Below are positions 20,799-34,811 of a stretch of DNA of 64,000 bases, one piece after another; position 1 is the first letter of the stretch; each line of letters opens with the position of its first letter. The translations under genes and the position numbers were made by a program. Source of the stretch: Halisarca cf. caerulea (lineage: Eukaryota > Porifera > Demospongiae > Chondrillida > Halisarcidae); contig CAUJGJ010000179.1 of NCBI GenBank assembly GCA_963170055.1, forward strand, positions 2,238,601 to 2,302,600, in the 5' to 3' direction. The notes beneath the pieces were generated by a model. The model worked only from the letters and a program-made list of their open reading frames with translations, searched no databases and had not been told where the DNA came from.

Positions 20799-23537
20799 AT
20801 GGCCGACGGCGATACTCTCCAGTTGGAAAACATATTTGGCTTCGAAGGTAGAAATTGAACTTTGCAATTTATGCCATTTAAAAGTAATTTATGGCTTATA
20901 ATTGATATAGGAAACATCACGGGAGGAGTTGCTCTACATCCAGATGGTAATCATCTGATTTATTCTTTGGGCAGTACTTTGATAGTGAAGAACGTGGAAA
21001 CCAACGAGCAGACCTTTCTACAAGGGCATACAAACGATATATCATGCTTGTCTGTATCTTCAAGTGGACTATATATTGCATCTGGCCAATCAACTCATAT
21101 GGGATTTAAGGTGTATGAGTTTTATGTGTTGTGTTTGAACAACCAGTTATGTATCATATCGTCACGTGCATAGGCGGATGTAATTGTGTGGGATTTTGCA
21201 GCAAGAAGTCTTTGCTACCGCTTTGTCTTGCACAAAGTAAAAGTTCAAGCACTTGCGTTTTCACCTAGTGACAAATTCCTTGCCACATTGGGTGGACGTG
21301 ATGATGGAAGGTGCAGCTGATATTTGCACCTGCCGTTGCAGGCTTTGCTACTTTCCTTCAATGCTATGTAGTGTTGTTGTTTGGAACCTAGAGAGTGGAG
21401 AGGCTCTCTGTGGAAGTCCTCAAGCTATGCAGAGTGCTGGTCCAGCATACTGTCTTGCTTTTGCTCACAAAAGAGACGACCTATTTGTGACAGGTGGAAA
21501 GTGAGTATGTCCACAGAGCAAACATGCACTCTGTACGTACATATGTGTTGTTTCTAGACTGACCCTCAGAGTTTGGGAGATAGATGAGAAGAACAGAAAA
21601 ATCCGCCCAACTGATTGTGGACTAGGTCAACTCAAAAGGATTGTTAACTGTGTTGAAGTAAGGTACCTCTGCCACTAGTAGTTATTTGTTTGTCCATGTG
21701 TACAATGGTTCATGTGTACAATGGTTCAGGTGTACAATGGTTCATGTGTACAATGGTTCAGGTGTACAATGGTTCATGTGTACAATGGTTCAGGTGTGTG
21801 ATGATGACCAGTTCATGTATTGTGGAACCACAAGTGGTGATGTCCTCAAGGTCAACATGAAAACATGTCTGTTCACCAACCATGGACCACTCAAGGACAA
21901 GTACAGTTTGGGGATCTCCACCCTACAAATACTCCCCTCTGGTATGTACCTGCTGTTGGAAGGTGGTTTATCACTTGTTGAAGATTTCTCTTCTGTTTGT
22001 TAGGTAATTTGATGATATCCACTGGGAGTGGTAAAGTGGCAGCAATGAATGCTGAAACGTACAAACAGATGAAGTCTTGCACAGTTGAAGGTGGAGTTAC
22101 ATCTCTGGCATTGAACAAGAAGGGCCATGAAGTTAGCAAGTACCCTGTCCCCGCAGCAAGCCTTGATGTATTCATGAATTCTATATATCTCACTTGATTT
22201 AGTTTTTCATCGGCACATCCACTGGAAACCTTTACCACACTCTGTTTGGAGACTTCAAGCCAACTCCAATTATGTCCTGTCACAATAATCCGATTACAGA
22301 TGTTACGTTTCCCCTGTAAGTATCCCTCACAATCCACTACTGATGACGTGTGTGCAGTGCATCTGTACTGAATGAAGAGGTAGTGAATGGTTATGTTGTA
22401 TGACTAGGGAGTCATCTGAGCTGTTTGTGACAAGCAGCATTAACGATGTTCGTGTGTGGCATGCTGCCAGCGGAAAGGAACTCCTGAGGCTGTCCATACC
22501 TAACTTGACCTGCAACGCAGTCAACATCACCAATGATGGACATGCAGTTATCACAGGTCAGGTTGAGCCTTGTGTATACTGTTCTCTTCACTTGTGAACC
22601 GATCCTGATAAAACACCTACTCCTGTGCAGGATGGAACGATGGAAAGATACGAGCTTTCTACCCAGAGAGTGGGCAGCCAATGTACACCATCCATGATGC
22701 TCATAACAAAGTCAGTTAACCTCATACATAGCATCATGAACATCTGGTGTACCACATTTCTGTTTCCTTGTCATAGGGTGTTACAGCTCTGGCAACTTTG
22801 TCACATTCCAGAACCATAGTCAGTGGCGGTGGTGAAGGCCAGGTTCGGTTGTGGGTGGCCACAGCTGTTGCTCAGAAGATGAAGGAAGCCTTGAAGGAAC
22901 ACAGAGGGGCTGTCACCTGCATCAGGGTACGCAAGAATGACCAGGAATGCATCACATCCAGCAATGATGGGACTTGCATTGTATGGGATCTTGTGTGAGT
23001 ACAATAACTGATTACAGCAAATTGAATAATCATGGATGTTACAAGATTCTAATTGTATCCTTCTACAGACGATGTGTTCGCAATCAAGTCATCTTTGCTA
23101 ATACCATGTTCAAAGCTGTGTGCTACCATCCTGATGAGTGCCAGGTGATAACAGGTGGAACAGACAGAAAGATTGGCTATTGGGATACCTATGATGGTGG
23201 TCAGATAAGAGAACTGGATGGCTCCAAGACTGGGTCCATTGATGGAATGGACATCACCAACTGTGGGAGCTATTTTGTTACAGGGGGAAGTGATCGAGTA
23301 GTTAAGGTATGTGTGTGCACTTACACAAAGTTTGCTATCTCCACTTTGTTGAAATGCAGCTCTAATGCACTTCAGGTCTGGTTGTACAATGAAGGAGAGG
23401 TCTCACATAAAGGCACTGGTCACAGTGGAGACATTGTGCGTATCAAGATATCGCCAGATGGTCAACACATTGTTAGTGTGAGTGCAGATGGAGGCATTCT
23501 TCGTTGGAAGTTTCCAATATTTACACCAAACAATTAA
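20799..23537 (+). CDS. CFAP52: CFAP52 (WDR16), WD-repeat ciliary protein
   Basis: CFAP52 is a microtubule inner protein of motile cilia. Thirteen exons: 20799-20847, 20911-21110, 21174-21310, 21372-21500, 21558-21657, 21794-21951, 22004-22131, 22203-22315, 22408-22556, 22631-22710, 22777-22994, 23069-23306, 23375-23537. Every junction keeps phase. The protein (about 620 residues, as in vertebrates) is two consecutive WD40 propellers; visible blades include VIVWDFAARSLCYRFVLHKV, VVVWNLESGEALCG, LRVWEIDEKNRKIRPTDCGL, VRVWHAASGKELLRL, VRLWVATAVAQKMKEALKEH, CIVWDLV and IGYWDTYDGGQIRELDG. It ends GGILRWKFPIFTPNN. Intron 5 carries a minisatellite touching the acceptor. Confidence 0.95.
21696..21793. 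repeat. 16-bp minisatellite ending at a splice acceptor
   Basis: Six copies of GTGTACAATGGTTCA followed by T or G, in CFAP52 intron 5. The last copy supplies the CAG acceptor used at 21793/21794; alternate copies read TTCAG and so carry the same acceptor. Confidence 0.92.
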
Positions 23538-23606
23538 TTACAACAAAAGATTAAAAATACTTTACATGGCATTGCTGCAGTCTGCTCGCTGTATTGTACC
23601 ACCTGA

Positions 23607-24121
23607 TTACCCCCAAACTTCACTCTTGCAGTAGTGCAATATGAGTTTACCATTTGATCCATAGCACTATAGAACGTAAGAATACATAACTTAGCATAAC
23701 TTGTGACCTCGTAGTGGCAATTTGACACACAACCCACTTCATTCAGAGTTCCAATATCTTGCAGTGGAGATGGACAAAAGGATTGCATGACATACACAAA
23801 CTGTATAAACGAAATTCAAGATGTATCCATCTATTAGTGTTTCATGGAATTCACACGCACGCACGCACGACAGTAGAACAGGCAACGTACCAAAGACTCA
23901 TCTGGTGACAACCTCAGTCGTTTTCTCAAAATGTCAATAAGTTCTCCTACAGTTGTAGTCGTGGGAATTTGCACCTTTTTTTGTTCAATCAAAGGGGTGT
24001 TAGGGCCATTTTTAAAAACTACAATGACTGGGACACAAATCCCAGCAAAAGAAAACAAAATTGACACAAATTATTCAATTCGCCAGGAAGATCTACGAAC
24101 GCACCAACCTTTGTCAGCCAT
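23607..24121 (-). CDS. ATG12: Autophagy ubiquitin-like protein ATG12
   Basis: ATG12 is conjugated through its C-terminal glycine to ATG5 and, with ATG16L, acts as the E3 for LC3/ATG8 lipidation. Exons on the minus strand: 24121-about 24109 (MADK), 24027-23891, 23800-23738 and 23666-23607. The protein is about 91 residues: IVVFKNGPNTPLIEQKK, TVGELIDILRKRLRLSPDES, LFVYVMQSFCPSPLQDIGTL, then CYGSNGKLILHYCKSEVWG, ending in the required Gly with no extension. The long disordered N-terminal region of vertebrate ATG12 is absent, as in many invertebrates. It is convergent with CFAP52 (69 bases between stops) and divergent from the SMURF gene. Confidence 0.93.
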
Positions 24122-24227
24122 TTTATTCCCTCACTTCATACTCAATATTACGGGCCTACACGAATAATAGTGTATAAAATGTAGTTCAGCTGTCCCACCT
24201 CTACTAGCGTCACTATGTGGTGAAGCT
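24122..24227. promoter_or_regulatory. Putative bidirectional promoter ATG12 / SMURF
   Basis: 106 bases between the divergent start codons. No TATA box or X-box seen. Confidence 0.4.
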
Positions 24228-28343
<4,116 letters not shown>

Positions 28344-28431
28344 TCTTATGAACTTCCCTTTTTTTTATCCCTTTGCACTGTTCACTGCTCTCTGTTATTA
28401 CCCTGCGATTGCGCAATGCAAGCAAATGCAC

Positions 28432-28445
28432 GTTGCCATAGCAGT
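28432..28445 (+). promoter_or_regulatory. X-box-like motif upstream of DRC3
   Basis: GTTGCCATAGCAGT matches 12 of 14 positions of GTTGCCATRGCAAC and lies 8 bases before the DRC3 ATG, within the 110 bases between the SMURF stop and DRC3. Confidence 0.5.
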
Positions 28446-28453
28446 GAAGAAGA

Positions 28454-29319
28454 ATGAGTCGTTTGTACGATACAGTAGAACCGAATGTTTTGAAGGAAGA
28501 CTTCTTAGCAGAAGTTGTCCGGGAGCAAAAACCTCGAGGAGAGGCGGGGAGATTGGCTGCAGAGGAAGGAATTGAATTTAATGAAGTCACCGTGCTACGA
28601 CTTGATTTTAGAAGTAGGCGATTTCAAGGAACGTATAACGTCTCGTATAACAGACGACTGCCCTTAGCGTTAGTTGTACCATAGATGCATGGGCTTCTTT
28701 CCAAAAGTATACTAGCATTAAGCCTTTTGTGAGTTGGTTAGTTACTAACCCCAGTGGCGTGACGCCTCCGCGTAGCTTGACGAACCAACCTGCAATATTG
28801 CAGCGAAGAATTCATGTCAGCGTTCCAAGCGACTCGATGTCTCCATCTGTGCGGTTTCATGGTAAATTCTCTCCTCATTTTGTGCAGACATATTAAGAAT
28901 CGACAATTTATGGCAGTTTCAAAATCTGACGAAGTTACAACTTGACAACAACATAATTGAAGAGATCAAAGGTCTGGAGGTTCTTGTTCACCTGGAGTGG
29001 TTGGGTAAGTGTGGTCGAATTGCATTAATTACTGATGGCCTGATTTCTTGTCTTCTATGTCCAGTGTCTAGCCATGATGACCTGCCTTGCTGTAGACTTG
29101 TCCTTCAACAACATCGAACGCATAGAAGGTCTTGGCTCCCTGCAGAGCCTCCAGGATCTTAGTTTATCTCATAATCGAATAAAAGTAATTGAAGAACTGG
29201 ACAACCTCCATTCTCTACAGGTGTTTTCCATCGGCTACAACTTCATAGAGTCAGTTGAAAATGTAAGCCGTGGACTGATGTGTGTGTGTGCCAAGTAACC
29301 AACCATGTTACATTGTACT

Positions 29320-29411
<92 letters not shown>

Positions 29412-30128
29412 TGTGTGTGTGTGTTCTAAGCAATGAGCGATCTACTGAGGTGTGTGTCAAGCAATTTACCTTTGTTGTGTTTGTGTGTACTATTGCAGGT
29501 GCTATATCTGAGGCAGTTTAAGAAGCTATCCTCTTTAAACATTGCTAACAACCCTTTATGTGATAGCAGTGAGCACACATACCCTCAATTCCTCCTGGCA
29601 ACTCTCCCTCAACTTGTATACCTGGACTTCAGGTACATAACACCAGAAGCAGTGAGTTTGTACTTTTTGAGCTAAGCAAGGTGGTTGCAGGTCACAACTT
29701 GTGGTGTGTTTAGAGAGAAGAGGCTTGTGAAGCTTACCAGGAACTGTTGGATTCACTGGAATTAAAGGATCGGGAAGTGAAGAGGAAGGCTGCTGAGGAT
29801 TCAAAACTGGACGCTAAACTCACTGAATACAAAGTAAGTAATTTGCTGGCTTTTCTTTTTGTATATTGTTTAGTGTACTTGTCCTCTCAGGAAGCATATG
29901 TGGATGGGTTAGATGAATTACAACTGTTTCAAGCTATGTTTGAGGAAGATAAAGACTTGGAACAAATCAGGCTTATTCCTGGTATTCCTGAGATGCTTAC
30001 TGAGTATCCTTTTCAAATCTACTGTTGTTGTGTGCCTATACCTTTGTAATCTGCCGTTATGTGCTTATATCTTTGTGATACTGTATACTGCTTTGTTGTG
30101 CCGGAGCTTGTATCTTTGTGTGTATAGT

Positions 30129-30170
<42 letters not shown>

Positions 30171-30877
30171 GGTGGATGTGGGAACTGTTTCCTTAACATG
30201 GATTTAGATTTGAGAAGAAGTTTGAATTAGTGTGTCACGAGTTAGTACAGGAAGGGTTGATAAAGTCAACCAAAAGAATTGAGGAGAGATCTGCCTTCTT
30301 TCACGCTAGAAAGGAAGCTTGTGAACACAATAAAAAAGCTGCGTTGAACCTCTTAGCAGTTTATGAGCAAGTAAAAGCCCAACTGTTGGCATCTGTAGAA
30401 GATCAAGATCAGCTGCAATCAGTAATGGATGCATTGTCCAAAGAACATCATAGACTAAAGGAAGAGCTGCTTCGAATCGAAATGGAACTTGTGGAGCAAG
30501 TTGATGTAAGTTTGTCTGTGGGTTACATAGAATTGATACATGTTTCACAAGCTTATAGCAAGCCTTCACTCCACTGAAACAGTGGGAGAATCCGTGCATT
30601 AGCATCATAACCGAACTTCACTTGGAGCTCAATGATTATTACCAACTTCTACTCACAGCCCAACTGGGCAGGAATACAGAAATAGGTATCTAAATAGGTA
30701 GCTGGACACCTACAAAGGTCAGGACTATAGATAAAGAAGTAGACTTAACAATTCACAATACTAATGGTCCTACAACTAGAGTATCAAGTTTCACACAAAC
30801 ATCTTCAAGCCTTTGCATACATACATGTGTGTTTGTGTATTTGTGCATGTTTACATGTGTGTGTGTGTGTGTGTGTG

Positions 30878-30924
<47 letters not shown>

Positions 30925-32642
30925 ACTCCCACTTATTATAATTATGTTTTCAAAACAAATTTGTATACAGTCAGACCTCACTTATCCGCACACGTCCGTT
31001 TTGAATGAATTTGCGGATAAAGTGAGGGAACTGGATAAGTGAGGGTGCGGTATTGTACACATGTTTTTACAAGTCTCACCACTATTTTTAACATGCAAAT
31101 GTACTGTACCCATTGAATTTCAAATCAATCAAAGTATTAAAGCAACAAACAAAAACAATCACAAGTATATACAGTACTACATGTGTCATACACCAATGTT
31201 CTATAAATAAAACAAAACATGCAGTCACAGTTATCAGTGGCCTGGTCAATAATAAGAATAATACGATAAAAATCTTGCCCTATTTAGAAAAGAAGTCAAA
31301 TATACTTGTTTGCTTTGCACCAACTAATTTTTTCGTGTTGAGAAATTGCAAGTGCTTCCGAATCTTCCACACTTTGGTTCTTCGGCGTTTGGGTACGGCA
31401 TACCTTGCTGTCATCTTCTACTTTCAACCATTCACTTCGAGTATGCCAAACATCATCAATGGTGAAAAGACCAACCTTAAAACCCCAGTCCTTCTCAAAG
31501 TGTGCTTGGATTCTGTCATACGTAGCCTTCGGGTATGCTTGCTTGTAAAGACAGATTTACTTCTTCTTACTGGCGTTTAAGGAGTTCCTTGGACGTTTCA
31601 AGGGCAAACTAGAGGCCATCTCAGGCAGACACAACTTGAAAAGAAAAGAAAGACTACACAAAGTTTCACTCCAGGTGTAAACCAACGGATAAAAGAGGGA
31701 AAATTATACTGACTAGTATCCAACAGTATACAGAAAACATGGTCGGATGCGGATAGCAAGGTTTCCGGTTAATCGAGGTTAAAATGTATTGTGCACATTC
31801 GTTTTGGGAGGAAATGATGCGGATGGTGAGGGAACCGGTTATGTGAGGTGCGGATAAGTGAGGTCTCACTGTACATCCATTTTTCACGCATGTGTATGCA
31901 TGTTAGGAGATAACCAAGGATTTTGAGCGCCATTATTCTGAGATGGTCCAAGCTTTCCAAGAAGTTGTTCAAGCCCAATATCCAACTCCAATTTGTATAA
32001 CTACCAATTAGTCATAGCTTTGTAGAGTTGAGTGTTATCAGTGTAAAACACCATGTGTGCGATGATGTGTGCATGAGGCATGGCTCACTCATACTGATCT
32101 GTTGAAGTTCCTTATCTCCTTGAACTATGACTCAATGTCGTGAGCTGGAAACCAGCCACCACGAGCAAGTCTCTACTATAGCTAACCAGTTGTTGGAGAA
32201 GTTCTCCAAGAACCAGTTACAAGAAGATGAGTGTCCTGATCAGCTAAGAATGGTTAGTGAGTTAGTCTTGGTCAATATATTACATTGTAAGTCAACTGCG
32301 TTTGCACCACATAGCTCCTTGTGGACAAAGACTCCTTCTTGAGCTCTATTACTGCCTCTCATGATGTACATTTCTTGGCCATAGACACAAAGGTTTGCTG
32401 GGATTGATACAACTGTGGGCAGTAGTGGTGCAAGCAGTACTTGTATTGTGCGTCCTCCACTTTAGGAAGATAGTATGATCCAAGCAATGAACAGAGACAA
32501 GGATTCCTTCCTTGCCGAGTTACAAGAAGATGAATTCACACGGAATCGAAGTAGAATCATGGAAATAACCAGATACTTACAATTTGAGCAAGAAGAAATG
32601 GAACTATTTGAAGATAATTTCTCTCCTGCTGATGAGAACTGA
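28454..32642 (+). CDS. DRC3: Dynein regulatory complex subunit 3 (LRRC48)
   Basis: DRC3 is part of the nexin-dynein regulatory complex of motile axonemes. Exons: 28454-28613, 28888-29004, 29096-29262, 29499-29651, 29714-29833, 29891-30003, 30207-30506, 31907-31977, 32126-32252, 32315-32392, 32466-32642. The N-terminus MSRLYDTVEPNVLKEDFLAE precedes leucine-rich repeats (LRIDNLWQFQNLTKLQLDNN, LDLSFNNIERIEGLGSL, LSLSHNRIKVIEELDNLHSL) and an LRR cap, then a long coiled coil with VCHELVQEGLIKSTKRIEER, QCRELETSHHEQVSTIANQL and SFLSSITASHDVHFLAI. Order and length (about 520 residues) match human DRC3. The intron 31978-32125 is AT-AC. The preceding 1.4-kb intron contains a pogo-like element. Confidence 0.94.
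29321..29426. repeat. (GT)n microsatellite in DRC3 intron
   Basis: Two long GT runs broken by GTACATGT and GTACGT. Further GT runs in DRC3 introns lie at 30129-30170 and 30857-30923. Confidence 0.97.
30857..30923. repeat. (GT)n microsatellite
   Basis: GT repeat with one GCAT interruption, 45 bases left of the pogo-like element. Confidence 0.96.
30968..31871 (-). mobile_element. pogo/Tigger-like DNA transposon remnant with TA duplication
   Basis: Terminal inverted repeats CAGTCAGACCTCACTTATCC and the complement of CAGTGAGACCTCACTTATCC bound 904 bases, flanked by TA on both sides. Subterminal copies of GGATAAGTGAGG strengthen the ends. On the minus strand from about 31612 a remnant of the transposase DNA-binding domain is readable: MASSLPLKRPRN, a stop, then YKQAYPKATYDRIQAHFEKD and LFTIDDVWHTRSEWLKVEDD, the helix-turn-helix pattern of pogo/jerky/CENP-B proteins. 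No DDE catalytic domain is present, so the element cannot transpose by itself. Confidence 0.8.
31978..32125 (+). other. Probable U12-type AT-AC intron in DRC3
   Basis: The intron begins ATATCCAACT (U12 AT-AC consensus ATATCCTTT) and ends GAAC. A branch-site-like TTCCTTATC lies at about 32108-32116, its A 11 bases from the AC end, in the U12 range. Removing it joins CA to TATGACT, giving VVQAHMTQCRELE, which aligns without gaps to vertebrate DRC3. No GT-AG pair was found that avoids the TGA just before ATGACT. Confidence 0.7.
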
Positions 32643-32741
32643 TTAAAATTATTATTAACTGAGTTCATGTTGAAGACACTATACAATATTTATTATGTAC
32701 AAAATGAAAATATTATACAGATAACAATTAATGAAATAATA

Positions 32742-33961
32742 TCACATATACTGTTTGTAACAATGCAATTTTTGCTTCACAGATTGTGGCAATGGTAGTT
32801 GGTCAATGGACTGCTCATCCGGAAGGACCGACAATATCTTGTCCATACACTTTTCTTTCAAGGACTCACTCTCAACACCTGAAGAGACAAAGTTAAGTAG
32901 TCACTTCCAAAGACTTATAAATACAATGATGCAATATCAGTAGGACCCTCAGTGGGACCCTCAGTGGGACCCTCAGGATAAAGTGAAGTAGTTCCTGGAG
33001 AAGGGTCAAGCTGTCACATAACAAAGACATACTAGCTAATAGGTATTCTTATTTTAATCAGGTATTCATATTTAATCTGGGGTTCGAACCTTTAGCCAGA
33101 GGCTACTTTAAGTGGCACCCAGAAAAGAAAAAAAGAGACAAAGGCAAAACACAAAAGAAACATGGAGGAAGTACAAAGATTCAAAAAAAAAAATTGAGAT
33201 GCAGCAAAAAAATAAAATGAGAGATCAGAATTACAAAACAATAATAATATTCAATCAGTTTTGGGGGATATAATAGCCATTGTCAATGAAATAAGGTGAT
33301 TGGTGTGTGAAAACACATGCATGTTGTGTACAGAAATACTGGGCTAATCATTCAAAAAGTGATTTTCACATAGTCTTGTGAATACCCGAAAGACTATGCG
33401 AAAATCACTTTTTGAATGATAATCGTATCGTAATAGGGATGGCAACATTGGTTTTAATCAGACACGATTATATCCATTGTCCAACAAAATTCATGATTAT
33501 CACGATAATTGTACAGCACTGGAATCCTAAAATGTGTGTGTACATGTAACAAATCTCTTGAAATTTGGGTACTCTCAACCAAATCTTATGCTGAGACTTG
33601 AACTGGAAAGAGGTGACAAAAGGACACAGTGCTTTCTGTACTATGACAGTGTAACTGGATATAGTGAATTTCTGATATAGTGTAGAACATAGTGTTCTCC
33701 TGGGATTCGCTGTAATGAGTTTCCACAGTATGTGTAACGATTATTCCAATAAATCACTATATTACGATGATCACGATGTCAAAATCACTGACGATACGAT
33801 TATCATGAGTATCACAATTATTGCCCAACCCTAATAGCTAATTAGTCATACTAGATCTAGGTATGTGAAGGTTGTGCATTATACACTAGAATTTCATGAG
33901 CCCTTCATGAAATTCTAGTGTATAATGCACAACAGGTACATGTCCTACAAGTATACATGTA

Positions 33962-34014
<53 letters not shown>

Positions 34015-34070
34015 CAGTATGTGTGTGTGTGTGTGCTTGCGTGCGTGTGTGTGTGTGTGTGTGTGTGTAT

Positions 34071-34113
<43 letters not shown>

Positions 34114-34729
34114 TGTGTGTGTGAAAGTGTATAATAAATGTTAAACACAAACCTGATCGTGTTATAGTAGTTGCCTTGCACCGACCATAGTGGTCCACAA
34201 CTGCGTACACATCATAACCACTCAGATACACATTACGTGTGGCTACACCTTGAAAGCATCCATTGACATAAAAACTCAGGTCACCTTCACGTGTCAGTTG
34301 CATACCCAATCTGTCACCACATTTCAGGTTATCCAAACTAATAAGACCATAAGGACGCTCTTCTGAGTCACATTCTCCCGATAAACCCGATAAACGATTG
34401 TGCAGTTTTTGATTACACCAGACACAGAAACTAGGCGCATCTGGAGAATATCGTGGTATCTTGCTGTGGCGTAATTGGATGTTGCTCGATATTCTCATAA
34501 CTCCCAGCTTAAAAGTACCAGACCAAGTGGTCCCCAAGTCGGTTAACATCACTTCAAATTCAGCATCCCCTCTCAATCTTCTCGCGCCGAAACATACCCC
34601 ATAAGCATACGTGGCTTCTGGGTCCTTTTTACGGGCAACATATCCGTCTTCAGATGTGGCCATATGAGACGATTTGACATCATGGTAGCCGAATTCTCTT
34701 CTACTCGTGGTGTTGGAATCGGTCGCCAT
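32742..34729 (-). CDS. NEURL2: Neuralized-domain protein with SOCS box (NEURL2-like)
   Basis: Two exons: 34729-34153 and 32878-32742. Exon 1 encodes a neuralized homology repeat: KKDPEATYAYGVCFGARRLR, FEVMLTDLGTTWSGTFKLGV, LGMQLTREGDLSFYVNG and VYAVVDHYGRCKATTI. Exon 2 encodes a C-terminal SOCS-box-like segment, SLKEKCMDKILSVLPDEQSI then DQLPLPQSVKQKLHCY. NHR plus SOCS is the NEURL2 (Ozz) layout; such proteins act as substrate receptors of Cullin-5/Elongin BC ubiquitin ligases. Length about 237 residues, a little shorter than human NEURL2. In-frame upstream Met codons (34843, 34798) exist, but the ATG at 34729 begins a typical N-terminus. The intron (about 1.27 kb) is full of repeats. Divergent from IFT56. 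Confidence 0.82.
33346..33421. repeat. Inverted repeat, about 31-bp arms
   Basis: ATCATTCAAAAAGTGATTTTC ACATAGTCTT and its near-perfect complement form a stem around TGTGAATACCCGAA, in the NEURL2-like intron. It abuts the hAT-like element that begins at about 33433. Confidence 0.85.
33433..33832. mobile_element. hAT-like non-autonomous element
   Basis: Left end TAGGGATGGCAACA and right end TTGCCCAACCCTA form imperfect terminal inverted repeats; both subterminal regions carry ATCACGATAAT/ATTATCGTGAT-type repeats. About 400 bases, non-coding. Target duplication not clear. Confidence 0.5.
33872..33932. repeat. Perfect 28-bp-arm palindrome
   Basis: TTGTGCATTATACACTAGAA plus TTTCATGA (33872-33899) is followed by a 5-base loop and its exact reverse complement (33905-33932). 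Confidence 0.95.
33966..34131. repeat. (GT)n microsatellite
   Basis: Long GT runs with GTATCAGT and GCTTGCGTGC interruptions, ending next to the NEURL2-like exon 1 donor (34152). Confidence 0.97.
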
Positions 34730-34811
34730 TTTCTTCTCCTTTTTACTAATTCCATTTCCGTTTCTATTTCCTCTGAACAAGACCACCCCCGTTTCCATAG
34801 GAATCGACAAT
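34730..34811. promoter_or_regulatory. Putative bidirectional promoter NEURL2-like / IFT56 with X-box-like motif
   Basis: GTTTCCATAGGAAT (34791-34804) matches GTTNCCATNGNAAC at all but the last position and lies 7 bases before the candidate IFT56 ATG (34812). The divergent starts are 82 bases apart. Confidence 0.5.

Noticed and set aside
31113..31580. 155-codon plus-strand open frame
   Set aside because: It lies inside the pogo-like element, antisense to the readable transposase remnant.
33918..34134. Cysteine/valine-rich open frames
   Set aside because: Translation of GT dinucleotide repeats; the same applies at 26389, 29282 and 30764.
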